Positions 48,418 to 59,725 of a stretch of DNA of 64,000 nt are shown here, piece by piece. Below the pieces are notes generated by a model. The model saw only the letters and a program-made list of their open reading frames with translations. It had not been told where the DNA came from and searched no databases. The position numbers and the translations under genes are program-made. Positions within the stretch are counted from its first letter, which is position 1. Every line of letters starts with the position of its first letter. This stretch comes from Caecitellus pseudoparvulus (taxonomy: Eukaryota; Bigyra: Bicosoecida): assembly GCA_965644315.1 (NCBI GenBank), contig CBFFRQ010000031.1, forward strand, positions 682,001 to 746,000, written 5' to 3'.

Positions 48418-49940
48418 ATGGCTGAGAACCTGTGGCTCCCCCCAACGCGTGTGGGCGGTTTTGGTGCAGCTTTCGGGACGTCCTGGCTACAAAGCTGCCA
48501 AAGCAAGCTGGGTGATGCGGAAGAAGCCGACATCAGGTGCGCTGGGCTTGTGCCTTTCTGCTCGCCTCGCACCCTGCGGAAATTGATGTGTCACCCTTGC
48601 TTACGCCCACGCCAGTTTGACGGGCCTTGGAGGAGACACGATCCCACTGGTCATCGACAGGGCCATCAAGCGTCGTCTTGATGCTGACGGCTTTCACGCT
48701 GAGGACGAGGATGAGCGTCCACTGACCCAGGGACATGCCAAGCGAGCCCGCACTGGTGAGTGCTTGCGCCGGCAGGATGCGGCAGGATCGCCGGCTGACC
48801 CAGGCAGTCCCCCTCCGCGCAGAGGACTGCAGCAGCGCTATCCATCCTCATGGTCAGGACTCTGGCGCGTCTTGGACGGCGGCAGCTGCCTCGGCAGCTG
48901 AGGGACAATCCCACGCAACGCAGCTGCTGGCCTTGCCCGAGCCGCTGCCACAGGCAGCTGCACTGCAGGCCGAGGCTGCAGCGACCTTCCCAGCCCTCAG
49001 CCAGCACGTGCAGCACCTAACTTCCGTGGCACAGGGCTCCAACCGGGCTGATACAGCCAACGTGTTGCCCCCCCACGTCCCCTCGCAGTTGGCACGGCGA
49101 GCCACACTGCAGCCAGCAGCACAAGGCGTGGCGCGGGCGCCCGGCGACCAGCAATTCGTGCCCTTGGCGCAGGGGGAGACCATTCTCCGTGTGTCCGTGT
49201 ACAGCGCCTCAGACGCCAAGCGGCGCGCAGATTTCTGCGTGCTGGGCAGCCAGCCCCTGACCGCTCTGAAGGACGCACTGTACTGCCCTGCCGACACGCC
49301 CCATGGCAGCCACGCCCTGCCAGCCTCCTACTTCTTCATCGAGGGCGTGGCGTACGACGACACGCGCCCTGTGCACGTGCGGTTTGACGCGCATGGGCGC
49401 GTGGCTGCAGTGGGGCGGGCTGCGCTGCTCCCCACCCCGCCGCCCACAGACACAGCGGAGGCGCCCGCCCCTGGCCGCCTGGCGTCCCTGCAGCCCCCAC
49501 GCCTAAGCAAGCCAGTGGTGGACTGGGCCCGATCTGCCCTGCGCCGCCGCCGGCCAAGTGGCTGGGGCCCAGTGCACTCCGCAGACATGAGCGAGACACG
49601 GTTTGAGCAGCTGAGCGTTCGTCTGGGCGCGCACTACCTCCTCCTGCACGCGGGGGACTGCCAGCACGTGCTGGTGTTCACAGACATTCACGAGGCACAC
49701 GCGGGGGACGAGCAGAACGCCCTGCAGTACCCCCTGCACATGCACCAGAACAAGGTACACCGCCGCACCTGTGACACGTGCAAGCTGCCAGCCACGGTGC
49801 AAGTGTTCGGGGACCGCCTGGCGCGCTCCTCGCCCGCGTACATGTGCTCTCAGTGCTACTATGCCCTGCACTACAAGAGCCCTGCGGGGGAGCAGCTGGC
49901 GTACGCGGACTACACCGTGTACCCCTACGCACACGATTGA
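48418..49940 (+). CDS. SNAPC3: snRNA-activating protein complex subunit 3 (SNAPC3/SNAP50)
   Basis: Exons 48418..48536, 48616..48755 and 48823..49940 give 458 residues. SNAPc binds the proximal sequence element of snRNA genes for Pol II and Pol III. The C-terminal half carries the family zinc-finger region: 'SYFFIEGVAYDDTR', 'DMSETRFEQLSVRLGAHYLL', 'HAGDCQHVLVFTDIHEAH', 'RRTCDTCKLPATVQV', 'YMCSQCYYALHY', 'YTVYPYAHD'. These line up with human '[20 protein letters not shown]', 'CEHVIVITDIR' and 'CFFCDVCFRMLHYD'. The N-terminal exons encode 'PLVIDRAIKRRL' and a disordered Ala/Gln/Pro-rich linker of about 130 residues. The second intron acceptor is chosen at 48822 because a nearer AG at 48812 breaks the frame. 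An ATG at 48286 heads a frame that does not join the protein and could be an upstream ORF. Confidence 0.88.
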
Positions 49941-50097
49941 GCAAAGCACTCGCGGCACTGGTCCACACAGGCCCTGCAGCGCGACGTCGCACACACTTCC
50001 CTAATGCAACTTGTCCTCCACATGCCAAGCCGCCGCAGATGGAGACCGCAAGCCTCAGCGCAAGGCACCCTCCTCGGAAGCACCACCAAGGCGCAGA

Positions 50098-51786
50098 ATG
50101 TCAGCCGTCGCGGCTGACGCGGGTGCGCCTGCTCGCCGAGCATGCTGGCTGGACTGTGACCCTGGTCATGACGATGCTCTGGCCCTCATTCTAGCTGGAT
50201 TTTCCCCTTCTCTGGAGCTGATTGGAGTCAGCACAGTGGCAGGTACGCCCATTAGCGTGATTGGCGTGTGCAGCCTGCGGAAATTGCACCACCCCGCCCC
50301 TTCCCAGGGAATGTGAGCGTGGAGAAGACGACAAAGAATGCCGCACACATGCTGCACGTCCTGGACCTGTGGCGGGATGTTCCGCTGTACAAGGGCTGCG
50401 CCACTCCGCTCCTGCGTGCCTTGAAGCCGTGCCCAGAAATCCACGGTGCGACGCACAGCCACTGCAGCCCCTTCAACCCCGGCAACGGCAACACTGACAC
50501 CGCACCTTGCACTCGCGCAGGGGACTCGGGCCTGGGCGGCAAGGAAGGCTCTGCCGCTTTCCCTCCACTTCCGGACGACTTTCCTTGGCGAGCTCAGCAT
50601 GCTGTGGAAGGCATGTGGCAGCGCATTTCTTGCTGGCACCACTACGGCTGCGCAGTCCCCGGCGAAGGCGCAGCGAAGCTGCCCGAAGGACAGCGCCCGA
50701 AAGTCACCCTCATGGCTACTGGCGCCCTCACCAACGTGGCAGTGCTGCTGAAGACCTACCCAGCCGTCACACGCATGCTGGAGGCCATCGTACTCATGGG
50801 CGGCGGGTTCACACGAGGTCAGTCCAGCGCTCAGCCAGCGGCGAGGGGCAGCGAGTCCAGCCCACGCCACCCCGCGCTGCACCTCTCCCTGCGCAGGCAA
50901 CACGCGACCTTTTGTCGAGTTCAACATGGAGACAGACCCCGAGGCCGCGGCAGTGGTCTTCAACGCCGGCTTGGGGCACACTGGCGCGCCCTTCGCCATG
51001 AAGCACCACAAGGACCAGCTGCTGGCGCACGAATTCGCCACAGGCAGCGGCGCAGCCAGCGCTGTCCCTGCCGCAGACCCGTCCAAGGTGGGGAAGGGTG
51101 CGCCACTGGATGCAGCCCACGCAAAGCTGCACGGGGATGCTGCCAAGGAGGGTGTGCAGGAGGAGTCCAGCCTGGGCAAGGGCATTTCATTCATTGAGCC
51201 GGCCGTGCCCATGGCGCAGCTTGGCGCCGCCATTCAGGCCCGCATCGGTGCGCAGGTGTCCGTGCCAGGCGTCACGCCAGGCGACGCCTCCATCCCCGTG
51301 CCAGTCGTCATGCTGCCGTTGGAGGTGACCCACACGGCCCTCGTCACAGAGGACGTCCTGTCCCGCATCAACGCACTGCCAGGGCCCACTGGCGCTGCGC
51401 CCTCGCGCTTTGCCGCTCTCATCGCCAGCCTGCTCGTCTTTTTCCGCGACTCGTACTTGCACGTGGAGGGCATGCCAGACCCCCCCCTGCACGACCCCTG
51501 CGCCGTCGCAGCCGTCATCGACCCCACCAAGTTCGACTTCACCCACGCGCACGTGTTCATCGACACGCACTCCCTGGTGTCTCCCGGCGCCACTGTGGCC
51601 GACCTGCGCAATGTCTACCGCCTGCCCTCCAATGCCCGCAACGCATACGTGTCGTCCAGCATGGACGTCAAGTGGTTCTGGGAGGTCATGCTGCATGCTT
51701 TGGAGGCCGCCAACGCTGCCTGCGTCATGAATGCGCAGGCAACCGAGGCGGACCCGCCAGCCAGCAAGCGGGCACGCAAGGAGTGA
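50098..51786 (+). CDS. inosine-uridine preferring nucleoside hydrolase
   Basis: Exons 50098..50242, 50308..50445, 50521..50817 and 50897..51786 give 489 residues (usual 310-350). It hydrolyses ribonucleosides to base and ribose in purine/pyrimidine salvage, using a Ca2+-bound Asp cluster. The signature '[17 protein letters not shown]' is at residues 18-34, with D19, D21, D25 and D26 as the metal/catalytic set. Then '[19 protein letters not shown]', 'PEIHGDSGLGG', '[15 protein letters not shown]', '[20 protein letters not shown]' and 'DPEAAAVVF'. The His-containing C-terminal motif is '[15 protein letters not shown]'. Two insertions are unusual: about 30 residues before 'TLMATG' and about 90 before '[15 protein letters not shown]', the latter Ala/Gly/Lys-rich. 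The second intron (75 nt) is in frame and stop-free, so unspliced mRNA would encode a longer protein. Introns are 65-79 nt. Confidence 0.92.
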
Positions 51787-51824
51787 TGACGCCACCATGA
51801 ATCCACTTCCGCCCAGGACCAAGC

Positions 51825-52193
51825 CTACGCCTTCTCCTCCTCGTCGTCGTCGCTGTCGCCGTAGAACTGGTGCTCCTCGGCTCGTTGGCGGAGGTACCCA
51901 GCAATTTCGTTGGCCCGCCGCTCGAGGCCTTCAGACACCGTCTCTGCAGGTTTGCCTGCGGACGCTCGAGCCTGGCTTGGCGCTGCGACAAACACAGCCG
52001 TTGGTGACAAGACCTGCTCAATGAACTTCTTAGCCCCAACTGCGCTGTCATCAATGAAGGTCAGGTACTCGATCGTGGCTTGGTCACTGCACAGCCAAGA
52101 GCAAGGCGGAGTGCTGCGTGGAGTTTCAGCACCGAAACGCCCGTGGAAACGAGCTCACCTCTCCAGGAAAATGCCCCGGTAGAACTTTACCAT
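51825..52193 (-). CDS. GTF2H5: TFIIH subunit TFB5/GTF2H5 (TTDA)
   Basis: Exons complement(join(51825..52086, 52159..52193)) give 98 residues (human 71). The protein stabilises TFIIH by binding p52/TFB2 and acts in nucleotide-excision repair and transcription initiation. It starts 'MVKFYRGIFLESDQATIEYL', matching human '[20 protein letters not shown]', continues 'TFIDDSAVGAKKFIEQVL', then 'SPTAVFVAAP' (human DDTHVFVIAE). A helix 'GLERRANEIAGYLRQRAEE' and an acidic end 'DSDDDEEEKA' follow; the acidic tail is an extension. The 72-nt intron lies after codon 11, so no single ORF shows the N-terminus. It is convergent with the nucleoside hydrolase, 38 nt apart. Confidence 0.9.
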
Positions 52194-52458
52194 GGTGAAT
52201 GAAGATGAAACTCTTCAGTGGGTTGAGAACCAGGCTTCCTGCTGCAGGGACAGGCTGGACTGTTGGGCAGAGCAAGGCTGCGCGGCAATCAAGCAAGTGC
52301 TGGGGATTGCACAGGCAAGTGCCAGCGACTCTTGTGCTAAAGGTGCTGAGAACTCTCTCCACCTTGGGTGCTTCTCTACATGTGCAGTCTAAGCTACATA
52401 ATGGGACGTGAAATTTGCAGACTTTCTGGCTCAGCATGGAGGGGGGGGTACGAGCGAG

Positions 52459-55400
52459 TTACACTGGCTGAGCGGCGCCGCCAGCAACAGCGCGCAGCTG
52501 CTCCAGCACCGCATCCAGTTCGCTGCGCATGGCAACTATCTGCTCCTGCTTTGCAGACAGGGCCTTGGTTGCTTCCTGGCGCACCTGTGCCACCTGCTGC
52601 TCGGCCCGCACCCTGACAGCCGCTCCAGCTGACGTCAGCTCGGCCTCACGCGCAGCTGCACGGCGCTGCAGCTCATCCACTTCAGCCGCCAAGGCTTCCA
52701 GCTGCATCACAGTAGCGGAGCGTGGCTTGGACGCTTCGCGTGCCAGGCGGGCGTTCTGCTCCGTCAGTACCTTCAGCTGCCCCTGCAGCTCGGCAATGGC
52801 CTTGCCTCTCCCAGCGGCCTCCGCTGCCTCCCCCTCTGCCGCCTCGAGTCGAGCCTGCAGGGCGTCAATGATGGCCTTGCTGGGGGCCACAGCATCCACT
52901 GCAGCAGCATTCGCACGCTGCACTTGCTCCTGCAGCAGCGCCACTTGCTGCTGCAGTCCCCGGATGCGCATGTCGGCGGCCTCCAGCTCCTCAGCAGCGG
53001 GCTCAGGTGCAGTGGAGGGTTTGGCACTGCCACGTCCACGCACGGCTGCTTGACCTAAGCCCCGCCTGGCCATGACGCTGCCCCTGCGCTGGCTGCTGCG
53101 CGTGCGAGCCGCGCCGGCAGCGCGAGCGGGGCCTGGCCTGCCCCCTGCAGCCTGTGCCTCTTTCAGCTTCTTCTTGAAGAATGCGCGGCACTTGGCCTCC
53201 GCCTCCTCCGCCTTTTGCGCCTGTGCCTTCCAGTGCTTGGCTTGTGCCCTCAGCGCCTCCATCTCCTCGGTCTTCGACGGCCCAGCCCCGTCTGCAGGCG
53301 ATGCGCCAGCGCCCTCCACGTCCACCTCCCCGATGAGGCGCTCCAAATCCAGCCCGCCGCGCGCCTTTGAACCCGCCGGTCCAAGGCGCTTCGCCAGGCT
53401 GCGCAAGGCACCCTCCAGCCTTGCCTCGCGCTTCTTGTGCCCTGCAGAGACGCGTTCGTACTCTTGGCGCAGCGCGCGGAGGCTCCGGGCGCTGGCCTCC
53501 TCGGCTTGCTCCGCAGCTGCCCGGGCTTCCTCCAGCGCCGCCTCTGCATCGGCTGCACGCTTGGCAAGGGCTGAGTCTGGGCCAGCTGTCGCAGCATGCA
53601 CGAGGGCGGCAACGGAGTCGGGGCGGCGACTGGACAAGGCAGCCTCTGCATCCGCCAGCGCTCGCTCCAACTGGCGAATGCGCCGGGCAGCGGGCGCAGA
53701 CGCCCCCCCTGCAGTTGCTGCTGCCTTGCTACGGTCCAGAGCAGCCTCCAGAGTGGCAATGTGGCGCCGGGCCTCACCCAGCTGCTCAGCCTGCTCGCGC
53801 AGTCGAGCGGAGTCGCGGTCCAGCATGTCTTGGTTCTCCCGGTACCACGCCAGTTTCTTCGTCAAGTGCTTCACTTCCTCAGCATGCTCGTCCCGAACGC
53901 GCTGCAGTGTTGCGGCGGCTGCCTCGCTTGCAGCGGCGTCTGACGCTGCTGCGCCAGCCGTCAGCCGCTGCAGCTCAGCTTGCAACTGCCGCGTGTGGTG
54001 CCGCTCCCGCTCCAGCGCCACCCTCAGCCCTGCCGAGTCCTGCTCAGCGTCAGCCAGCTTCGCATGCAGGCTTGAGCGCTCTCGTTCCATGTCTTGGGCG
54101 GCAGACAGCTCCCGCCGCAAGGCGTCGTGCACCTCTACAGACCGCCGCAGCGCTGGCGGAGGTGCAGGCAGCGTGGCTTGCGCCGCTGCCTCGGGCGGCT
54201 TCAAGTCCTCCAGTGGGGTGTCATCAGGCACACCCAGGGCAGCAGACAAGGCTCGCACACGAGCCTGCAGCTGCTCCCTTTGCGCCAGCAGTTCTCCGCT
54301 CGCGGCATTGGCCCGTGCCTTGACTTGGGCAGCTTGCGCAACGACCGCGTCGTTCTGGCTCTGGAAGCCCTGAATGAGTCGCTCAGCACCCTGCAACTCG
54401 CCCATGAGCAAGCGGGCCACCTCCAAAGGCACCCATCCTATGACAGTGCCCTCCCCAGGACTCGCCGCATCAGACGCTTGGGCCAATTTGAAACGCCCAT
54501 CCGCCATTCCATCCGGCCTGATGTGCTCAGGGAGAGGCTGCCCTGGGAGGGGAATGTCTTCCAGCTTCTGCACCTTGGGCAGAGCCACGTGGCCTTCCCC
54601 AGTCGGAACTGCGCCCACCCCTGCCTCCAGCACGGCCTGCAGCAAGCGCTGGAAGCGGGCAGTCGCAGCAGACCACTGCCTTGCTGCCGCAGAAATGCCC
54701 GGCTCGTCTTCCCCCATGGCGGCACCCCCTGCAAAGCTCAGCATGCTCTCTGCGTCCCCCCTTGCTGCCAGCTCCCGTCGAAGCGCCTCTTGAGTATCCG
54801 CCAGCTCTGCACGGAAGTGCTGGGCGTCCCCCCGAGCCTCTTCCAGCTGGGCTTCAGCTGCTCGCAGTGCATGTCGAAGCCGCCGCGTCTCGGCCGCGTT
54901 TGCGCTAGCCTTCCCTGGGTCCTGGGTATGGCTGGGCACCATGCCGATGGCTTCCCGTCGCCCTCGCCGCTCGGCCGCCTGCTGGGCAGCGGATGCAGGC
55001 CGGCCGCTGCCGCCAACCCTCAAGTGCCCAGCAGGCGGCAGCGCCTTGTACGTGTGCACGGGCAGGGCGGGTGGGCGAACAGCCTGAAAAGTGCCCCACT
55101 CCCCCTGGCCTTGGCCGCCTGCTGGCTCTTGTGTGGCGTAGTACCTGGCCCGATACTGGTCACGAGTTGCCCAGCCCCCGCCGGTGCCCAACGGCCCTGA
55201 TGAAGTGGCAGCTCTGGAACGGATTGCAGCCTGCACAGCAGCCAAGCTGATGCCTGGGACCGACGCAGCTTGAAGGGATGCCACGAGAGCATCGGCGGCC
55301 ACGTCCAGAGGGTCTACGATTTCCCGTGCCTCTGGAATGCGTGCCGAGGTGCGGGAATCGGGCGACGATGACGTCACTGCGCTTCCTGCCACACTGCCGG

Positions 55401-57188
55401 CAAGGCTTTCAGTGGGAGGTGTTGACTCACCCCTCCCATCAGATGTTACGTGTGACTCCCCCCCTTCACGCTCCGCCTCAGGAGGGGAATGCGCGCTGGA
55501 CTGCAGCAACTCCGTCGGCTCTGGGGAAGAACCAGCCTCACCTGGCGTGCCATCCCCATCCAGAGGATGCGATGCAGCAGCACCGGGCTGCGTGTCTGCC
55601 TGATCGGATGCGCCTGCTGAAGTGTGAGGCGGCGATGCCGCGACTGGGGGTGGTGCAGGCGCCTCAGTCGTCGAGTCGGGGGAGCTTGCCCCCTCAAACT
55701 CCTCCTCCGAGTACCCCCCACCCTCGCTTCCACTCCCATCGCCTTCTGACCCCTGCCCACTGCCCACGTCGGAAGAGCCCGCCCTCTGCCCAGCAGAAGC
55801 TGCCGACTTTGGAGAGGCTTGGGCACTGTCAACGCCTGGAAAGCCAAAGGCAGGCACGACTCCCGACGGAGTTTCTTCGCTGGGGTCCAGCTGTGTTGCC
55901 TTGGGGGGTGCTTCAGGGAGTGGCGACACGACCACGGGGGCAGCGAATGCCTGTGCGGCGGCAGCGAAGGAAAAGTGTTCCGAGTCGGGCGCAGCCGATG
56001 CCATCGGGCTGCTCCGCGCCTTCGACGCCCCTCCCAGCGCCGAGGGCTCCGGCTCTGACCAGGACTGTCCCGAGCCTGGGCGTCCACCTCGCTCGCTGGG
56101 CTGCTCCGTTTCAGGCGGCGTGTCGCTTCCCGTTCGTGGGGTGCCAGGGTTGCCCCAGAACACTGCCCCAGAGTGCGCGACGCCGGCAGCCGCCGCGTTT
56201 GCGCGGGCTTCCCCGGAATCTGAGCCGCTGCCTTCCGCCACAGCCGGCATGCTGCCCTTCCCCCCCTGCAAGCCGTAGCTGCGTGAGCGGCCGGACCGAG
56301 ACGCCACCCCGCGCACGCCATGCGGTGAGGGTTCGCCCAGCGAAATGTCAAGAGATGAGTCGGAAATGGAAATGTCTGCAGTGCTGGGCGCCCGAATGCC
56401 AGAGTAGCGCCCTGGGGGGGACTGGCTCCCTCGCGGCGATGTGCTGCGGTTGCGAGCGAGGCCCCCCGCCCGCTGCCCGTGCCTGCGGCCACCCTGCACC
56501 ACCCTCACGTCGGCATCCGTCACACTCAGGCTGTCTTCAATGTCGAGGCTGTCTTCCGAGGACATGCTGCCCCCTCCAAAGCTGCCCAGGCGCGGGTGGC
56601 CTCCACCAGCACCCGCTGCTGCGCTGAGCGACCGTGTCTGTCGTTGCCGCACGCCGCCGCCTCCGACTGCTGGGGTGGTTGAAGGCACAGCAGCAGGTGC
56701 AGGGGCGTGCTCTTGCATCGCTCGTTCCCGCTCGGCGTTCATCTGCTCCAGCCGGGCTTGCACCAGCTCTTCCACGCTTTTCTTCGAAGCTCCCGGCTGC
56801 GCCGTCCCCTTGAACGCGCTGGAAGCCTTGCGCGCCGCCACTGCCTTTCCAAAGGCCTCCATTGCGCTCTGTAGGGATTCAACGAACGAATGCGTGGGAG
56901 CACTTTTGGGGAGGCAGTCGGCTCCCCCACGCACTGGTTTCTTTGGCTTCGACTTGCTACGCGCCCGTGGCTGTCGGGCTGGAGGGGAAGCCTGTGAGGA
57001 AAGAGGCGACGTGCAGCACTAATGGAGCGAGCTCCGGCTGATGTGGGACTCACATCGCCACCTTCCAGTGAGAAGTCGTACGGGTCACTGCGCACAGTCG
57101 CGATGGGCACGGTGCGTCGGACGTGCAGGCCACCGCAAGTGGGCTGGAAGCGGGGGACAACATACCTCGATTGCCCAGCGGTATACAT
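52459..57188 (-). CDS. large Ser/Pro-rich and coiled-coil protein of unknown family
   Basis: Exons complement(join(52459..56991, 57054..57188)) give 1555 residues. The first 45 residues ('MYTAGQSRYVVPRFQPTCGG'...'SDPYDFSLEGGD') look conserved and precede a basic patch 'PRARSKSKPKKPVRGGAD'. A short helix near 'VEELVQARLEQMNAERERAM' follows. Residues about 130-690 are Ser/Gly/Pro/Glu-rich and disordered. From about 720 to the end runs a long coiled coil rich in Ala, Glu, Arg and Gln ('AAEAQLEEARGDAQHFRAEL', 'LRVALERERHHTRQLQAEL'), with a non-coiled break near 810-870. The layout suits a centrosome/basal-body or Golgi tether, but I cannot name an orthologue. The frame upstream of the chosen ATG stays open to another ATG at 57614, so the N-terminus could be longer. 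The 62-nt intron joins 'EGGD' to 'ASPPARQ'. Confidence 0.75.
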
Positions 57189-57721
57189 CGAGCCTGTGGA
57201 TGACCAGGGGTGCAAATGGTGTGGTGGCTGTGATGTAGCAAGTACGTCGCGCTGGGTCCTCACCTCCTTGAGCTGCGTGCTGCGCGAAAGCGAGGGAGGA
57301 GGGTGAAACGCCATCTGAAACGGCAGCTTTTGCAAGCAAGGCAGAAGCTCGCACTCACTCCGCCTCGGTACGCCATCTCGCAAATGAATGCAAAATATAG
57401 CGCCTGTCTCGTGTTCCTGATGAAACAGTAGGGGGAAGTAGCGGCGCCCCCGAACACGTTCCAACGGCAGCCTGGCTCCTGTGTCTTTACAACAAGCTGA
57501 CTCTGGGGAGATGGCGGTGCTGAACGTTGCACCAGCGACTCGATCTTTGCACAGCAAGATTTTATGGCAAGGGTGCAATCTGTCCGGCTGGTTGTCAGAG
57601 ACCATCACTTGCATTTAGCCAGCCCTCGGCGAGTGGGCTCAGCTCCAAGCCATGGCCAGCAAGCCTCTAGATGAGCCTGGAGGCACATGCCAAGCAAGAA
57701 TCACCTCGCTCACAAAGCCCT
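57189..57721. other. intergenic region between JmjC stop and coiled-coil gene start
   Basis: The 533-bp gap lies between two minus-strand genes. The coiled-coil gene's reading frame continues open through it to an ATG at 57614, but the extra translation is Cys/His/Pro-rich with no family resemblance. I regard it as promoter and leader, with the longer N-terminus as the alternative. Confidence 0.4.
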
Positions 57722-59604
57722 TCACTTCCTCGGAAGCAAAGCAGCCTTTTCCATGGACATCGAGCTGCGCGGTGGGTCTTTCCCCCGCAGTAGTGCTTGC
57801 ATGGCCGGGATCCACAGTTCGCTGAGCTCTGCCTGAGCACGTGCGTCGTCGGCTTCGTCCCAGGAAGAGGCCGTCTCCCACCACCTCTTCGCCTGGGAGG
57901 CAGCTGGAATGGCATCGTGGGAGTCCCAAGGTTTGTCCCCTGCAAAAATGCAGGCGTCGCTCATCTGCTTGTCCTCCGCCTGCAGGGGGGACTGCCCAGA
58001 GCGAATGTTGCACTGAAAGTTCGGCGTCAGGGACACGATGTAGTGGTGCCACATGCTTGGCAGGTAAAGCACTTCCCCAGGCCGCAGGACCGTCTCCACG
58101 CCTCGAGCTGCAGCGACATGTGCAGTGTAGCGACTGTCAAAGAGGGTGGTAGGGTCAGCCACGTCCAGCGCCCAGTGCCGCCGGGCCGGGCCGCGGTCCA
58201 TTGTGTGCACCAACGCACATTCCGAAGGGGGCAGCAAGATGTACCGCTTAGCTCCGTGCAAGAGCATGATGTTGTTCCTGTGGCCGTCTTCATGGCCCTC
58301 TGCGATGACGCCAGGCTGCCCGACACGGCACTGAGGTCCCTTGCGCATGCTGCGGTCGACGATCATGAAGTTGCCATTCCGGCCAAACACCGGGTCCAGC
58401 TCATCAACAATGGGAAAGAGCCCCATATCTGCACCTCTTACCGAGGACTTGCGGCGCAACTCCATGTGGACAGACAGATATCTGTGGGGGTAGCTCTGGG
58501 ATGCTGCGACACTTGCCGGCGGCACGGGCCACCAACCCCAGGGGCTTCTCAGGCTGGCCAAGTCCTCCCGCCGCCCCGTCAAGTGCACAGGTTTGGCATC
58601 GGGTGTCCCTGTGCCCACGCCTTTCTTTTGTGCTGCCATGAGGTGCGCAGCGGCTGCGGCTGCGTAGGAAGCCTCCAAAGGTCCGAGGTTGCCAGCGTGA
58701 CGCAGCAGCTCATGGAAACTGGCGCCCGCGCCTGCCGCTGCCGACAGCAGGGAAGCAGCCTTGTCAATGCGGGCAGAAACTTCTTTTACTTCTTCGGCCC
58801 AGTCTTCAAAAGTGCCCGTGGAAGGGGTGGGCGGAGGCCACGAAAACTTGTACCCTCGACGCCGGGCTGAGTGTTCCGTCTGGACAGACGTCAGCGGCTT
58901 CTCACGAGGAACGTGAGCCTGCCTCAGGGCATCCGTCCAGTTCAAGTGCTGCGCAGCCGCTTGCCAGTCTGCCAGCTGCTCAACCGACGCTCCATCCTTG
59001 CGCTCCTCCTTGAACCACATAAAGTGATTGTGCGGTGCCGACGTCAGCTTCACAGAATGCGACACCCGAGAGTACCGCTCGACGAAGGAATCCCATGACT
59101 TGTACATGTCGAAAACCTTATCCAGTGCCTTGTGGCCAACAGCCTGGGAGGGAGCGCGAGAGTTTGGGTCAGCGACGCAGCTCCACAGCGCGACGATCGC
59201 GCAGCCCTGCTCTGCTCACCTTGAACGGCACCTCGCACCGCTGCAGCTCGGCGAGGCGGGCTCTGCCTTCCTCGGTCGACACGTCCACACGCTCCAAGGA
59301 GTCAAATGCGCGCCCTCCGTCGGGGGGGAGCTCTGTGATGCTCGGATTCCAATAGGTAAGCATGCGCTGAACGAGCAGGAGCAGCGAGCGTGGTGAGCGA
59401 AACGCCACCCTGCCGAGCACAGGCTGCATCGCGCACCAGGAGGGAGTACATGCGCGGGAAGTTCTCCTTGGAGCACTGCCGAATGTCAGTCGGGCTAGCC
59501 TCCTTGAAGGCACTGCCTCTGCCCTGTGCCGAGCCCACCAGTGTGGCAATCAGTGCCCAGCACAGCACAGCCAGCACTGGTGCTGGCCATCTGCCTTGCC
59601 TCAT
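57722..59604 (-). CDS. JmjC/cupin-8 domain protein with predicted signal peptide
   Basis: Exons complement(join(57722..59143, 59220..59366, 59437..59604)) give 578 residues. The N-terminus 'RWPAPVLAVLCWALIATLVG' followed by 'SAQG' is a signal peptide or anchor, so the protein should enter the secretory pathway. The Cys-free segment 'KENFPRMYSLL' and 'ITELPPDGGRAFDSLERVD' follow. The JmjC-type Fe(II)/2-oxoglutarate core is around 'EGHEDGHRNNIMLLHGAKR' (H389 and D391 as HxD), 'YILLPPSECALVH' and 'VLYLPSMWHHYIVSL' (second His near 471), ending 'NFQCNIRSG'. The 'HGAKR' and 'LPSMWHH' pattern is that of cupin-8/JmjC hydroxylases rather than chromatin demethylases. A 200-residue mixed helical region separates the N-terminus from the core. 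The substrate is unknown. No KDEL-type signal is seen at the C-terminus. Introns are 70 and 76 nt. Confidence 0.85.
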
Positions 59605-59725
59605 GCCAGCTCCCCGGCTCGCACAGCTCGAAACGTACCACAATTGCGGGGCAATGACAAGGGTCCATTGAACATGCACACGTGGTTCTTCACTCCCTTT
59701 GCATTGTGGGCCCGCGTGACTTTCC

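Noticed and set aside
53072-54373. 433-codon plus-strand open frame, Ala/Ser/Arg-rich
   Set aside because: It is an antisense shadow of the large coiled-coil gene and has no family resemblance.
55278-56627. 449-codon plus-strand open frame
   Set aside because: It lies opposite the Ser/Pro-rich part of the coiled-coil gene; composition is that of a shadow frame.
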